A DNA stretch of 22,185 nt from a virus: IMG/VR virus record IMGVR_UViG_3300005582_000127, positions 1 through 22,185 of that record, one strand, 5' to 3'. Shown here one piece after another: positions 1-8,016 of the stretch. A program made the translations under genes and the position numbers. Under the pieces are notes generated by a model. It worked only from the letters and a program-made list of their open reading frames with translations. It was not told the origin of the DNA and searched no databases. Each line of letters begins with the position of its first letter. The stretch's first letter is position 1.

Positions 1-2202
1 AAAATATCTACTTCTTAGATTTGCTAAGTTCATAGATTGAGCTAAAGTAACATCAGAACCAATAAAAGTTTGATTAATCATTCCAGTTGTTGGGTATGGG
101 TACTGAGGAAATACGGAAAAACGAACCAAAGGAACCTTATATCTTTTAGTATATGCTTGTTCACCAGCCAACAACATTTGCCAACTATCATTAACAAATT
201 CTTCCAAATCACCGGTAGCATACGTATCAACCGTTGTTGGTCGACCAACATATCCCTTCATAAGACTATAAGATACAGTACTACCAACATTAGACAATAT
301 ACTTATATTGTCTCTAGCGGATGCTGTATTTACTGAAGTGGCAAATCCTGTTGACTCAGCCTCATCTAACCCTTGATCTTTACAATCACAAGCTTCACAA
401 TCAGGATAAGACATCATAGGTATTGATAACCTTTTAAATGGGTTCTCCTTAGATAATGGTTCTATTTTTTTGTCGTCACAATTTGTCCCCCGCATTTTTC
501 TAGGAGCAAGCCATTTAACAACCTTACAAATTGGTATTATAATTTTATTAAGTAACCAAATGACCACGTTAGCCATTACTCTAATTATTGGGTATATGAC
601 TGCTAATACATGTGAAATAACAATTAATATAATAAAAGTTGGTGTTAAAATCGTAATTAAAATATTAAAAAGAAAAAATAGAAAATCAAAATTTCTAACT
701 CCGTCATTAACTGGAAATCGATTAGTTGTTGTTGTACAAGCTCTGTTAGTAATTTCTTTAATCCCTAAATGTTGTGCTCTATTATATCCCCATTTCCACC
801 TATCTAAAAACATAGAAATAGTATACACTTTATTAAAATTAAACGCATAGAACCTGTCTTTAGCATCAATAGCTTCATTAATCATCTCTAAACCTATTGT
901 TGTTGTTGGGTCTCCATAATTTTCCCATTCCAAACCAAATCCATATGAATATAATTGCTGATAAGTGTTTGCGTTAGGTATTGATGGTGCTAGTTGTGAC
1001 GGTGGTGGTGTGTTAGGGTTATCCCACCCCCATTCTTTAATATTTGGTATTAAATAGTCAGCCCTAAAAATGTTATTTTTAATTCCTTCTTCATTTTGAT
1101 ATTGTATTCTAAACCTATATTTACCTGTAGTTGGGATACCTATATTTGGATCGTTTGATGGTACCATTTCCCCAAATTCGTTTGTTGTTACGTAGTTCAA
1201 ATTCATTGGTATTTCAAACATCCAAGTACCATTAGAATCTATAACCTTACCTCCTTCAGGTAGTACATACTGTTCAAGTATTGGTCTACCGTTTGTGTCG
1301 GTATTGATTGTTTGTCTAATAGCTAATATTGTACCAGACGCAGTTACAAGGTCGCAAAGATTTCCGCTATCAAATTTTGGTTTACAGTTTGTTTTTAAAA
1401 AATCACCATCATTAGTTGAAAATAATGAACCTAAGAACACCGCATGTGGTTGAATATTAATACCACCAAAATCTCTTAAATCAAAATCAACTCGACTAAT
1501 ACCAATATTACAAATGTCTGTTTCTCCCCAAAAAGAAGTAACCTCAACATCTGTTTTTAAGTGAACTATCTGTGGTAACGAATCCAAATCCGTTGATGAT
1601 TTAAATTGTTCCCCGTCAAATTGTTCGGGAGAGCCTAAACCCATCCTAATTAAATCTGCGGGTCGTAAAGAAAAAGTACCAATATTTGATAAATCTAAAT
1701 CTAATATTAATTTTTGCATCCCTAAAGGGACGCCAATAATCATAAAGTCACCACTATCATTTGTTTTAACTGTAAATTTATAATATTTTTCATAGACTTC
1801 GAGAACTTCACGTCTCGTTAAAACGTCCTCACGATCCGGAAAAGTACCTGTAGGTGTGTGACCACCATACTCTTTTTTGTATGGTAACAAATTATAACGA
1901 TAACCATCCTCGTTTTTTGTATTTACAGTTTTATATGGATATAGTGTTGAAATAACAACGTCGGATTCGTCTTCTGGGGATAATGGGATAAAAATGGAAA
2001 CGTTAACGTTAGGAACACCAAAACCACCATTAATGATTACTCGACCCGCAACTACACCGTAATCAGCACAAAACCTAGTATAAACGTCTTCATGTCTTAA
2101 TTTTAGAGATAGTATTTCTAAAAAATCAAAATCTTGGTCAATTTGTACTCTTATATTTTTATCAGTTCCCGGGTTAACTTTTATTCGATGACTTTTGTTC
2201 AT
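1..2202 (-). CDS. Large phage structural-type protein, transthyretin-like fold plus hydrophobic hairpin (3' end missing)
   Basis: An open frame of 734 codons starts at ATG 2202-2200 and runs off the left edge without a stop, so the C-terminus is missing. Residues 50-72 (AGRVIINGG, then GVPNVNVSI) and 148-172 (TNDSGDFMIIGVPLG, then LILDLDL) look like the two halves of a carboxypeptidase-regulatory/transthyretin-like beta domain, separated by about 75 residues. Residues 505-566 are almost entirely hydrophobic and could form two membrane-spanning helices. A cysteine cluster follows at C602, C605 and C607. There is no N-terminal signal peptide. The gene lies 72 bases downstream of the gp6-like gene, which suggests a tail or baseplate-associated role, but I do not recognise a T4 counterpart. 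The fold call is by eye, and the function is unknown. Confidence 0.85.
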   Translation of the reverse strand, partial: MNKSHRIKVNPGTDKNIRVQIDQDFDFLEILSLKLRHEDVYTRFCADYGVVAGRVIINGGFGVPNVNVSIFIPLSPEDESDVVISTLYPYKTVNTKNEDGYRYNLLPYKKEYGGHTPTGTFPDREDVLTRREVLEVYEKYYKFTVKTNDSGDFMIIGVPLGMQKLILDLDLSNIGTFSLRPADLIRMGLGSPEQFDGEQFKSSTDLDSLPQIVHLKTDVEVTSFWGETDICNIGISRVDFDLRDFGGINIQPHAVFLGSLFSTNDGDFLKTNCKPKFDSGNLCDLVTASGTILAIRQTINTDTNGRPILEQYVLPEGGKVIDSNGTWMFEIPMNLNYVTTNEFGEMVPSNDPNIGIPTTGKYRFRIQYQNEEGIKNNIFRADYLIPNIKEWGWDNPNTPPPSQLAPSIPNANTYQQLYSYGFGLEWENYGDPTTTIGLEMINEAIDAKDRFYAFNFNKVYTISMFLDRWKWGYNRAQHLGIKEITNRACTTTTNRFPVNDGVRNFDFLFFLFNILITILTPTFIILIVISHVLAVIYPIIRVMANVVIWLLNKIIIPICKVVKWLAPRKMRGTNCDDKKIEPLSKENPFKRLSIPMMSYPDCEACDCKDQGLDEAESTGFATSVNTASARDNISILSNVGSTVSYSLMKGYVGRPTTVDTYATGDLEEFVNDSWQMLLAGEQAYTKRYKVPLVRFSVFPQYPYPTTGMINQTFIGSDVTLAQSMNLANLRSRYF

Positions 2203-2207
2203 TAATT

Positions 2208-2244
2208 CTTTAAAAATAAATAGTTATGTTCTTTATTTTTAAAG
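2208..2244. repeat. AT-only inverted repeat between gp6-like gene and left-edge gene
   Basis: A perfect 13-base inverted repeat (CTTTAAAAATAAA at 2208-2220, its reverse complement at 2232-2244) flanks an 11-base loop and lies just upstream of the left-edge gene's start. A second palindrome, AAATAACGTTATTT at 2267-2280, covers the gp6-like stop codon. With no G or C in the repeat arms other than the end pair, it would make only a weak hairpin. It could be a weak terminator, an RNA-processing site or a protein-binding site. Confidence 0.5.
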
Positions 2245-2274
2245 ATAATCAATAACATTATAAAATAAATAACG

Positions 2275-4113
2275 TTATTTAAAGTCTACTGTTTTTATAT
2301 TTTTTACCCTAACCTTAATATCTTTATTAGTATATCTAATTTGATATATTTGGCTTGGTTCTGCAAAAATAGTTTCATCAATTAGTTGGATCTCTTTTGT
2401 GGAATTATTTGAATATCTTTGTGACGTTTCTGATGTTGAATATTGTCCTCCAACCTTATTAATGACTTTTATTTCGGTAAGTGTTGATACACCAGCAACA
2501 TTTTGAATTAATTTTTTAATTTCAGACATATTAACGTTTTGTCCTAATTCTCTATTTTCTGGTGACATATAGTTTGCAACAGAATTAATAATTTCTGTAA
2601 TAACTTGGCCTTGGTTTCTATCAGATTCCATCATTACATAAATTTCAAATTCTAAATCAATCACCTTTGCAACATCAATAGATATATAATCATTAATCAT
2701 TCTAAAGTTAGAAAGATATGTTGCTAAATTATTTTTTAAATTATTTGAAACAGATTGGGTTAATTTACCTCCATCATCATATGAAAGTATTTGAATTGTA
2801 ATCTTATTATTATTTTCAGTTATACTTACCTTACCTGGTGATCCAAATTTACCAGGCATAGTGTCAATTAAAGATTTATAATCATTAATAGTAACCGCTC
2901 TTTTTTGTGCTGAAAAATTAAATGTAACCATATTTCTAACTTCTTCAGTACTTGGTGGGTTTGATCCTCCAATTGCTGCGGTAACATTTGTAATATTTAA
3001 AGAATTAAAAACATTGGTATTTATGTCAGATGATGGTCCATTTATAGATAAATCAATAGTACCAATTTGATTTATCACACCAACACCAATATTTGAAGAT
3101 AACCCACCACCAGTTCTATATTGAATAAATAAAGTAGTATTTGGTTGAACGGTAAGTCCTAATCCAATATTATTTTGGTAATTACCTAAATCTAATTTAA
3201 TACCTGATTTTGCAAAATTAACAAGTTGTTGTTCAGGGGTTGTAGTTCCTCCTCCAAATTGCACTTTTAAATAACCTTCTGGTGTATATTCACTAATAAA
3301 TCTATTTTCAGTTTTAATATACTTACCAACTTTAATTCCTGAGTTATCTGATGCTTTTGTAACATCTTCAATAAACACCGTATCTTCAGCCAATGAATCA
3401 ACCTCATACCATTTATTTGTTGAATTAATAAATTCACTATAAGAAGGTATTGCTGGATATGTTGTTCCGTTTTTTTGAATTACAGATGTTATTGAGAGTA
3501 CATTTTTTTCAGGTAAAAATAAATTGAAAAATGGTACAACATCAGCCGGATTAATTATTTTTTTAAAAACTTTAGTAGTTCCATTAACAACGACTTCTCT
3601 TTTGGTTATTACGTAATTTACCACTTTATTACCACTATCAAATGTTGGTATTTTAGTCCGATTAACAAACCCTTCCGGATTATATTGTGTTGAAAAATCA
3701 ATATCGTTTACAGTCTCAAAAGTATTTCCAGCACCATTAAACTGTGATCCTGATCTTAATATTCCAAGATATCTAAAATCCTCACCATCACCAAAAGGTG
3801 GTACAGTGATTGAAATATCAACCACAGCAACTGATGGTCTATACCCCGGTATTTTCAAACCATACGTTCTAGCAATATTATATATTGATGATTTTTGTTG
3901 TGCGTATTGTAATACAGTCTCCTGAATACTCCTGTCAATATGAAAATGAAGGTTGTCGGCAACAGCGGCATTTAAATCCATTAGTACAGAAAAAATAGAA
4001 GCATCATTAAAGTTTTGAATAAGTTCTGGGTAGTATTGTTTAGTGTACAATAATAATGACTCCCTAATCCCTTCAAAGTCTCTTTCAGTATAATTTATTT
4101 TATTAATAGCCAT
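2275..4113 (-). CDS. Baseplate wedge protein, gp6-like (baseplate J family)
   Basis: This 612-residue protein resembles T4 gp6 (660 residues), the wedge subunit that dimerises into the ring controlling sheath contraction. The best signature is in the C-terminal half. From about residue 385 there is a PSTEEVRNMVTFNFSAQKR stretch followed by VTINDYKSLI. After it come a KVSI/ILSYDDGG core and then a domain with repeated 'NVNMSEIKKLIQNVAGV' style sequence near residue 530, typical of the baseplate J-like family. The N-terminal 60 residues (MAINKINYTERDFEGIRESL) also match the usual wedge N-terminus. It starts 2 bases after the stop codon of the gp25-like gene, so the two are co-transcribed and probably coupled. 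In contractile tails gp6 and gp25 bind one another, which supports both assignments. No truncation is visible. Confidence 0.88.
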   Translation of the reverse strand: MAINKINYTERDFEGIRESLLLYTKQYYPELIQNFNDASIFSVLMDLNAAVADNLHFHIDRSIQETVLQYAQQKSSIYNIARTYGLKIPGYRPSVAVVDISITVPPFGDGEDFRYLGILRSGSQFNGAGNTFETVNDIDFSTQYNPEGFVNRTKIPTFDSGNKVVNYVITKREVVVNGTTKVFKKIINPADVVPFFNLFLPEKNVLSITSVIQKNGTTYPAIPSYSEFINSTNKWYEVDSLAEDTVFIEDVTKASDNSGIKVGKYIKTENRFISEYTPEGYLKVQFGGGTTTPEQQLVNFAKSGIKLDLGNYQNNIGLGLTVQPNTTLFIQYRTGGGLSSNIGVGVINQIGTIDLSINGPSSDINTNVFNSLNITNVTAAIGGSNPPSTEEVRNMVTFNFSAQKRAVTINDYKSLIDTMPGKFGSPGKVSITENNNKITIQILSYDDGGKLTQSVSNNLKNNLATYLSNFRMINDYISIDVAKVIDLEFEIYVMMESDRNQGQVITEIINSVANYMSPENRELGQNVNMSEIKKLIQNVAGVSTLTEIKVINKVGGQYSTSETSQRYSNNSTKEIQLIDETIFAEPSQIYQIRYTNKDIKVRVKNIKTVDFK

Positions 4114-4115
4114 AT

Positions 4116-4580
4116 TTAAATATTTATAATCACAAACTCTCGAGTTCCAAAAGTACTATTTTCATTTGTATAGTTTATTTTTAATTTTGCAGTATATTCT
4201 TGTGTGTTAGCTCCAGGAATTCTATGGATACTAGTTTTACCTAATAACTCATAGTCTAACTCACCAATACCTTCTTCAGTTTCTAAGTAAGGGGTAACGG
4301 TTATACTATTAATAGTTAGATTAGGAATATATTTTTCAACTTGGGTTTTAATGTCGTCTTTAATTGCGTCAAACGTTTGACCATCTAATGGATCAAAAAT
4401 AAAAGAATAGATATTTGTTCCAAAATCAGGTAAATAATAACGACTACCACGTTTTGTTAATATTAAATGTAATAAACTAGTTCTAATCTCTTCATCGGAA
4501 TCATCAGTTAAATTAAGATAATTTCCCTTTTCACTTTGTCTAAAAGGGAAACTTATTCCGTATGTTAGTCCATTTGCCAT
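4116..4580 (-). CDS. Baseplate wedge protein, gp25-like (GPW/gp25 family)
   Basis: A 154-residue protein of the gp25/GpW-type family, the small wedge component that links the baseplate core to the sheath (T4 gp25 is 132 residues). Residues 22-55 carry the family signature: an LTDDSDEEIRTSLLHLILT helix followed by KRGSRYYLPDFGTNIYSFIF, where family members normally show a turn after a conserved R-x-x-x-P/DFG-like segment. Residues 66-86 (GQTFDAIKDDIKTQVEKYIP) form the following amphipathic helix, and residues 89-97 form the beta strand LTINSITVT. The start is preceded by an A/T-rich leader with a TATAAATA box 25 bases upstream and no Shine-Dalgarno sequence. The gene is followed by gp6-like with a 2-base gap, a conserved partnership in contractile tails. 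Confidence 0.88.
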   Translation of the reverse strand: MANGLTYGISFPFRQSEKGNYLNLTDDSDEEIRTSLLHLILTKRGSRYYLPDFGTNIYSFIFDPLDGQTFDAIKDDIKTQVEKYIPNLTINSITVTPYLETEEGIGELDYELLGKTSIHRIPGANTQEYTAKLKINYTNENSTFGTREFVIINI

Positions 4581-4605
4581 ATCACATATAAATATATGTT
4601 TATTT

Positions 4606-4613
4606 TATTTATA
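4606..4613 (-). promoter_or_regulatory. T4-type late promoter motif TATAAATA upstream of gp25-like gene
   Basis: The minus strand reads TATAAATA in the 41-base gap between nrdA and the gp25-like gene, 25 bases before the ATG. This octamer is the T4 late promoter -10 consensus, and its position would give a leader of about 20 bases. It sits exactly where transcription would need to switch from early/middle replication genes to late structural genes. The motif is AT-only in a very AT-rich genome, so chance is a real alternative. A second copy at 4121-4128 overlaps the 3' end of the gp25-like gene and is probably just coding sequence. Confidence 0.35.
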
Positions 4614-4621
4614 ATAAATTA

Positions 4622-7051
4622 TTATGATGAACACCCAAAACAATCAAATTCGGAATCTTTTGGTTTTACAGTTAAATTTAAATCTGAATAATCAATACTC
4701 GGTACTTCTAAAATTACATTTTTTTTATCTTTTTTTGACATATCTAAAGCTAAATGTTTTGCTCCTGTTGATATCGCCTTGGTTCTAACATAATAACATA
4801 GTGTTTTTAAACCCTTTTCCCAAGAATGAAAATGAGATGATGTTATTTTTGATAAGGTCGGATTTACCATATAAATGTTCATAGATTGTGATTGGTCAAT
4901 AAATGGAGCTCTATCCGCCGCCATATTAATTAATTCTTTTTGTGATATTTCCCATATTGTTTTATATTTTAAAATAAGATGTTCAATTCTTTTAACTTTT
5001 TTATTGTAATTTTTATCATCAAAATCAATATAATTATTAAAATTAATATTTTGAATTGACCCTTCGTTTATTATTATCTCATTTTTTAAATCTTCAGACC
5101 ATATTTCAATTTTTTCAAAATCATAAATTAAATATTTATTTACAATCATAATCTCACCACCAACAACTCTTCTATTAAAAAGAGCAGAATGTGCGGGTTC
5201 TGTCATTTCAAAAGATCCTGTAATTTTAGCAGATGATGCGACAGGCATTTGTGCAGTAAATAAAGAATTACAAACACCGTATGTTTTTACATCTGTTTTT
5301 AATTTACTCCAATCCCACATACCCGAAAGTTGTGTACTATCAAGTCCCCACATATCAAATTGAAAAATTTCATTAGACATCGGTGACCCTTCAAAAAACG
5401 AATATGGTTTATATTTTTTTTCTTTACATAATTGGTTACTCTCATAAACTGAGGCGTAGTATATCGTTTCAAATATGTCTTTATTTAACTTTTTAGCCTC
5501 TTCAGAAGTAAAAATATAATCCATTAAATAAAAAACATCAGCTAAACCTTGAGTTCCTATTGCAATTGCTCTTTGTTCTAAACCACCTTTTAATCCTTTT
5601 TTTGTTGAGTACCTATTTATATTAATAACTTTATTTAAAGAACGAACAACCTTTCTAACTTCATTATAAAGTAAAGTAAAATCAAACTCACCTTTTACTA
5701 TAAAATTCTTTAATACCATAGATGATAATGTACAGATAGCCGTAGTCTCTTCGTCGGTAAATTGATAAATCTCGTTACATAAGTTAGATTGTTTTATAAC
5801 TCCAATATTTTTATGATTAGTTTTTTTATTAGCACTATCCTTAGCACATAAATAAGGAACGCCAGTCTCAACCTGAGATTCAATAATCTTACTCCATATA
5901 TCTTGAGCTTTTATTTTTTTACCAATACCCATTTGTACCGCTTTTCGATAATTTTCTTCATATTCATCACCATAGGTTTCTTGAAGTGGTTTAAGTCCTG
6001 ATTTTTTTATATCGTTTGGGCAAAACAAATACCAATCTTCGTTATTTTTAACCGCTCTCATGAAGTTGTCAGGAATCCAAAGTGCGGTAAATAAATCACG
6101 AGCTCTTAATTCTTCAGATCCCGTATTTTTTTTAATATCCAATAAGTCCATAATATCTTTATGCCAAGGCTCCAAGTAAATTGCTGCGGAACCAGGTCTA
6201 CGACCTTGTTGGTTAAAAAATCTTAACGATTCATTAACAATTTTTAAATATCTTAATAAACCACCCGAGTGTCCTCCTGATGTAGATATTCTACTTTCCT
6301 TACTTCTAATATTAGACATAGATAATCCAATCCCTGCAGCATCTGAAGAGTATGTTGAAATATCGTTTAATGTATCCAATAATCCTTGTCTTGAGTCTGA
6401 ATTATTATAATGTAAAACACAAGACGCCAATTGAGGTACTTTTGTACCAGAATTAATCATTATTGGTGTCGCTTTAGAAATAAGTTGGTTTGATAATGAT
6501 TTATAATATTCAATCGCGTCTTCAAAATTATCTGTAACCCATAAGGCAACCCTCATATACATATGTTGTGGTCTTTCAATTACTTTTCCTTGTGGTGTTT
6601 TTAGTAAATACATCTCTACTAATGATCTCCAAGCAAAATAATCAAAATTATAATCGTTATTATGATTTATAATTTCATCAATATTTTTTTCTCCGTATTT
6701 TTGAATTGTTTCCACTAACACGTCATTAATAATTCCATGTGAATGTAACTCTGACATTGTTTCTGAAAAACTTGGGTTAGTTTCTTTATGGTATGAAGAA
6801 ATCGCAACTGATGAAGCTAATCTTGAATAGTCGTGGTGACTACCAGTATACGCGGCAGCTATCTCATAAATTAATTTATCCAATTCTTTTGTTGTTATAT
6901 CACCTTCAGTTGGTACTGAAGTAATAACCTTTATGAATATCTCATCCGAATTAACTTTTAACCCTTTAGACGATCGTTTAACTCTGTTATATATTTTTTG
7001 GGGATTAAACGATACTGACTCCCCGTCTCTTTTAATTATTTTTAATGACAT
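4622..7051 (-). CDS. nrdA: Class I ribonucleoside-diphosphate reductase, large (alpha) subunit
   Basis: Reduces ribonucleoside diphosphates to deoxyribonucleotides, using a thiyl radical supplied by NrdB. The 809 residues hold an N-terminal ATP-cone (about 2-90, starting LKIIKRDGESVSFNP), which implies allosteric activity control. The catalytic set is complete: redox cysteines C211 (LASCVLH) and C440 (AICTLSS), the radical-site trio N423/C425/E427 (NLCNE), tyrosines Y753-Y754 (LCYYVRT) of the radical pathway, and a C-terminal redox pair C804/C807 (DCFGC). Other landmarks are RRPGSAAIYLEPWH (283-296), MPVASSAKITG (602-612) and WEISQKELINMAADRAPFID (700-719). These resemble the eukaryotic/Bacteroidota-like class I subgroup. 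The gene follows nrdB after a 14-base gap. Its leader is A-rich without a Shine-Dalgarno sequence. Nothing looks broken. Confidence 0.97.
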   Translation of the reverse strand: MSLKIIKRDGESVSFNPQKIYNRVKRSSKGLKVNSDEIFIKVITSVPTEGDITTKELDKLIYEIAAAYTGSHHDYSRLASSVAISSYHKETNPSFSETMSELHSHGIINDVLVETIQKYGEKNIDEIINHNNDYNFDYFAWRSLVEMYLLKTPQGKVIERPQHMYMRVALWVTDNFEDAIEYYKSLSNQLISKATPIMINSGTKVPQLASCVLHYNNSDSRQGLLDTLNDISTYSSDAAGIGLSMSNIRSKESRISTSGGHSGGLLRYLKIVNESLRFFNQQGRRPGSAAIYLEPWHKDIMDLLDIKKNTGSEELRARDLFTALWIPDNFMRAVKNNEDWYLFCPNDIKKSGLKPLQETYGDEYEENYRKAVQMGIGKKIKAQDIWSKIIESQVETGVPYLCAKDSANKKTNHKNIGVIKQSNLCNEIYQFTDEETTAICTLSSMVLKNFIVKGEFDFTLLYNEVRKVVRSLNKVININRYSTKKGLKGGLEQRAIAIGTQGLADVFYLMDYIFTSEEAKKLNKDIFETIYYASVYESNQLCKEKKYKPYSFFEGSPMSNEIFQFDMWGLDSTQLSGMWDWSKLKTDVKTYGVCNSLFTAQMPVASSAKITGSFEMTEPAHSALFNRRVVGGEIMIVNKYLIYDFEKIEIWSEDLKNEIIINEGSIQNINFNNYIDFDDKNYNKKVKRIEHLILKYKTIWEISQKELINMAADRAPFIDQSQSMNIYMVNPTLSKITSSHFHSWEKGLKTLCYYVRTKAISTGAKHLALDMSKKDKKNVILEVPSIDYSDLNLTVKPKDSEFDCFGCSS

Positions 7052-7065
7052 AATTTTGTTTTTTT

Positions 7066-8013
7066 TTAAAAATCTTCTGTAAATACTATAGTTTCATTCA
7101 ACTTTGCTTTTTGATATTCCATTGTTCTAGACTCAAAAAAGTTACCTTTGGTTTCAATTGCTATTTGTTCCATAAATTTAAATGGTTGGTTAACATTAAA
7201 CTCCTTATCACAACCCATTTTAACTAAAAGTCCGTCAACAACAAATTCCAAATATTGTATCATTAAATTAGAATTCATTCCAATTAATGATACAGGTAAA
7301 GATTCGGTTATAAATTCTTTTTCTATTTCTAATGCTGATAATACGATCTCTTTAATTCTTTTTTGTGATAATTTTTTTTCTAAATGGTTATTTAATAAAT
7401 GTATTGCAAAATCACAATGAAGGTTTTCATCTTTAAATATTAAAGAATTAGCATTACATAGTCCTTGCATAATCCCTTTTGATTTTAACCAAAATATAGA
7501 ACAAAAAGATCCAGAAAAGAAAATACCTTCTACGGCTGCGAATGCAACTAATCTTTCAGCAAAAGAATCGTTGTTAATCCATTCTATAGCCCATTTAGCC
7601 TTTTTCTGTATTGCTGGCATCTTATTTATGGCATCAAAACATTCGGATTTTTCTTTATCATCTTTTATGTAAGTATCAATTAATAATGAGTACATAAGTG
7701 AATGAATATTTTCCATAGCCAATTGAAATCCATAAAAGAATTTAGCTTCAGGGTATTGCACTTCTCTGTAAAAGTTTTCAGCTAAATTTTCATTAACGAT
7801 TCCGTCAGACGCGGCAAAAAAAGATAAAATATTTTTAATAAAGTATCTCTCATTATCTGTCAAAGCTTCCCAATCACGAATATCTGAAGATAGATCAACC
7901 TCTTCTGCTGTCCAAAAAGCAGCTTGATGCATTTTATAGTATTCCCAAATATCATTATGCTCTATTGGGAAGATAACAAACCTGTTTGGGTTTTCAATTA
8001 ATATTTTTTCCAT
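7066..8013 (-). CDS. nrdB: Class I ribonucleoside-diphosphate reductase, small (beta) subunit
   Basis: The 315-residue radical-generating subunit that pairs with NrdA. All diiron ligands can be placed by comparison with mammalian R2: D70 (FAASDGIV), E101 and H104 (AMENIH), E162 (AVEGIFF), E196 and H199 (KDENLH). The radical tyrosine is Y108 (HSLMYS). The segments [12 protein letters not shown] (33-44) and LLIDTYIKD (110-118) are nearly identical to the eukaryotic proteins, so this is the R2 subgroup also common in Bacteroidota. The C-terminal tail (TIVFTEDF) matches the family's acidic-phenylalanine tail that docks on NrdA. Position 106 is Leu where mammalian R2 has Glu next to the radical tyrosine. 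The gene begins 3 bases after the helicase stop codon and sits directly upstream of nrdA, so the holoenzyme is made from one transcript. Confidence 0.97.
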   Translation of the reverse strand: MEKILIENPNRFVIFPIEHNDIWEYYKMHQAAFWTAEEVDLSSDIRDWEALTDNERYFIKNILSFFAASDGIVNENLAENFYREVQYPEAKFFYGFQLAMENIHSLMYSLLIDTYIKDDKEKSECFDAINKMPAIQKKAKWAIEWINNDSFAERLVAFAAVEGIFFSGSFCSIFWLKSKGIMQGLCNANSLIFKDENLHCDFAIHLLNNHLEKKLSQKRIKEIVLSALEIEKEFITESLPVSLIGMNSNLMIQYLEFVVDGLLVKMGCDKEFNVNQPFKFMEQIAIETKGNFFESRTMEYQKAKLNETIVFTEDF

Positions 8014-8016
8014 ATT

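Noticed and set aside
70-850. Two plus-strand frames at the left edge (70-336 and 470-850)
   Set aside because: They lie opposite a single minus-strand frame of 734 codons that reads as a coherent protein. Their translations are biased (serine/isoleucine runs) and have no leader or neighbours on that strand.
4121-4128. TATAAATA before the gp6-like gene
   Set aside because: It lies within the last codons of the gp25-like gene (IINI, then stop), only 7 bases before the ATG. It is better explained by coding sequence.
4585-4598. Near-palindrome CATATAAATATATG before the gp25-like gene
   Set aside because: Short AT-only palindromes are frequent by chance at this composition, and this one has no supporting context.
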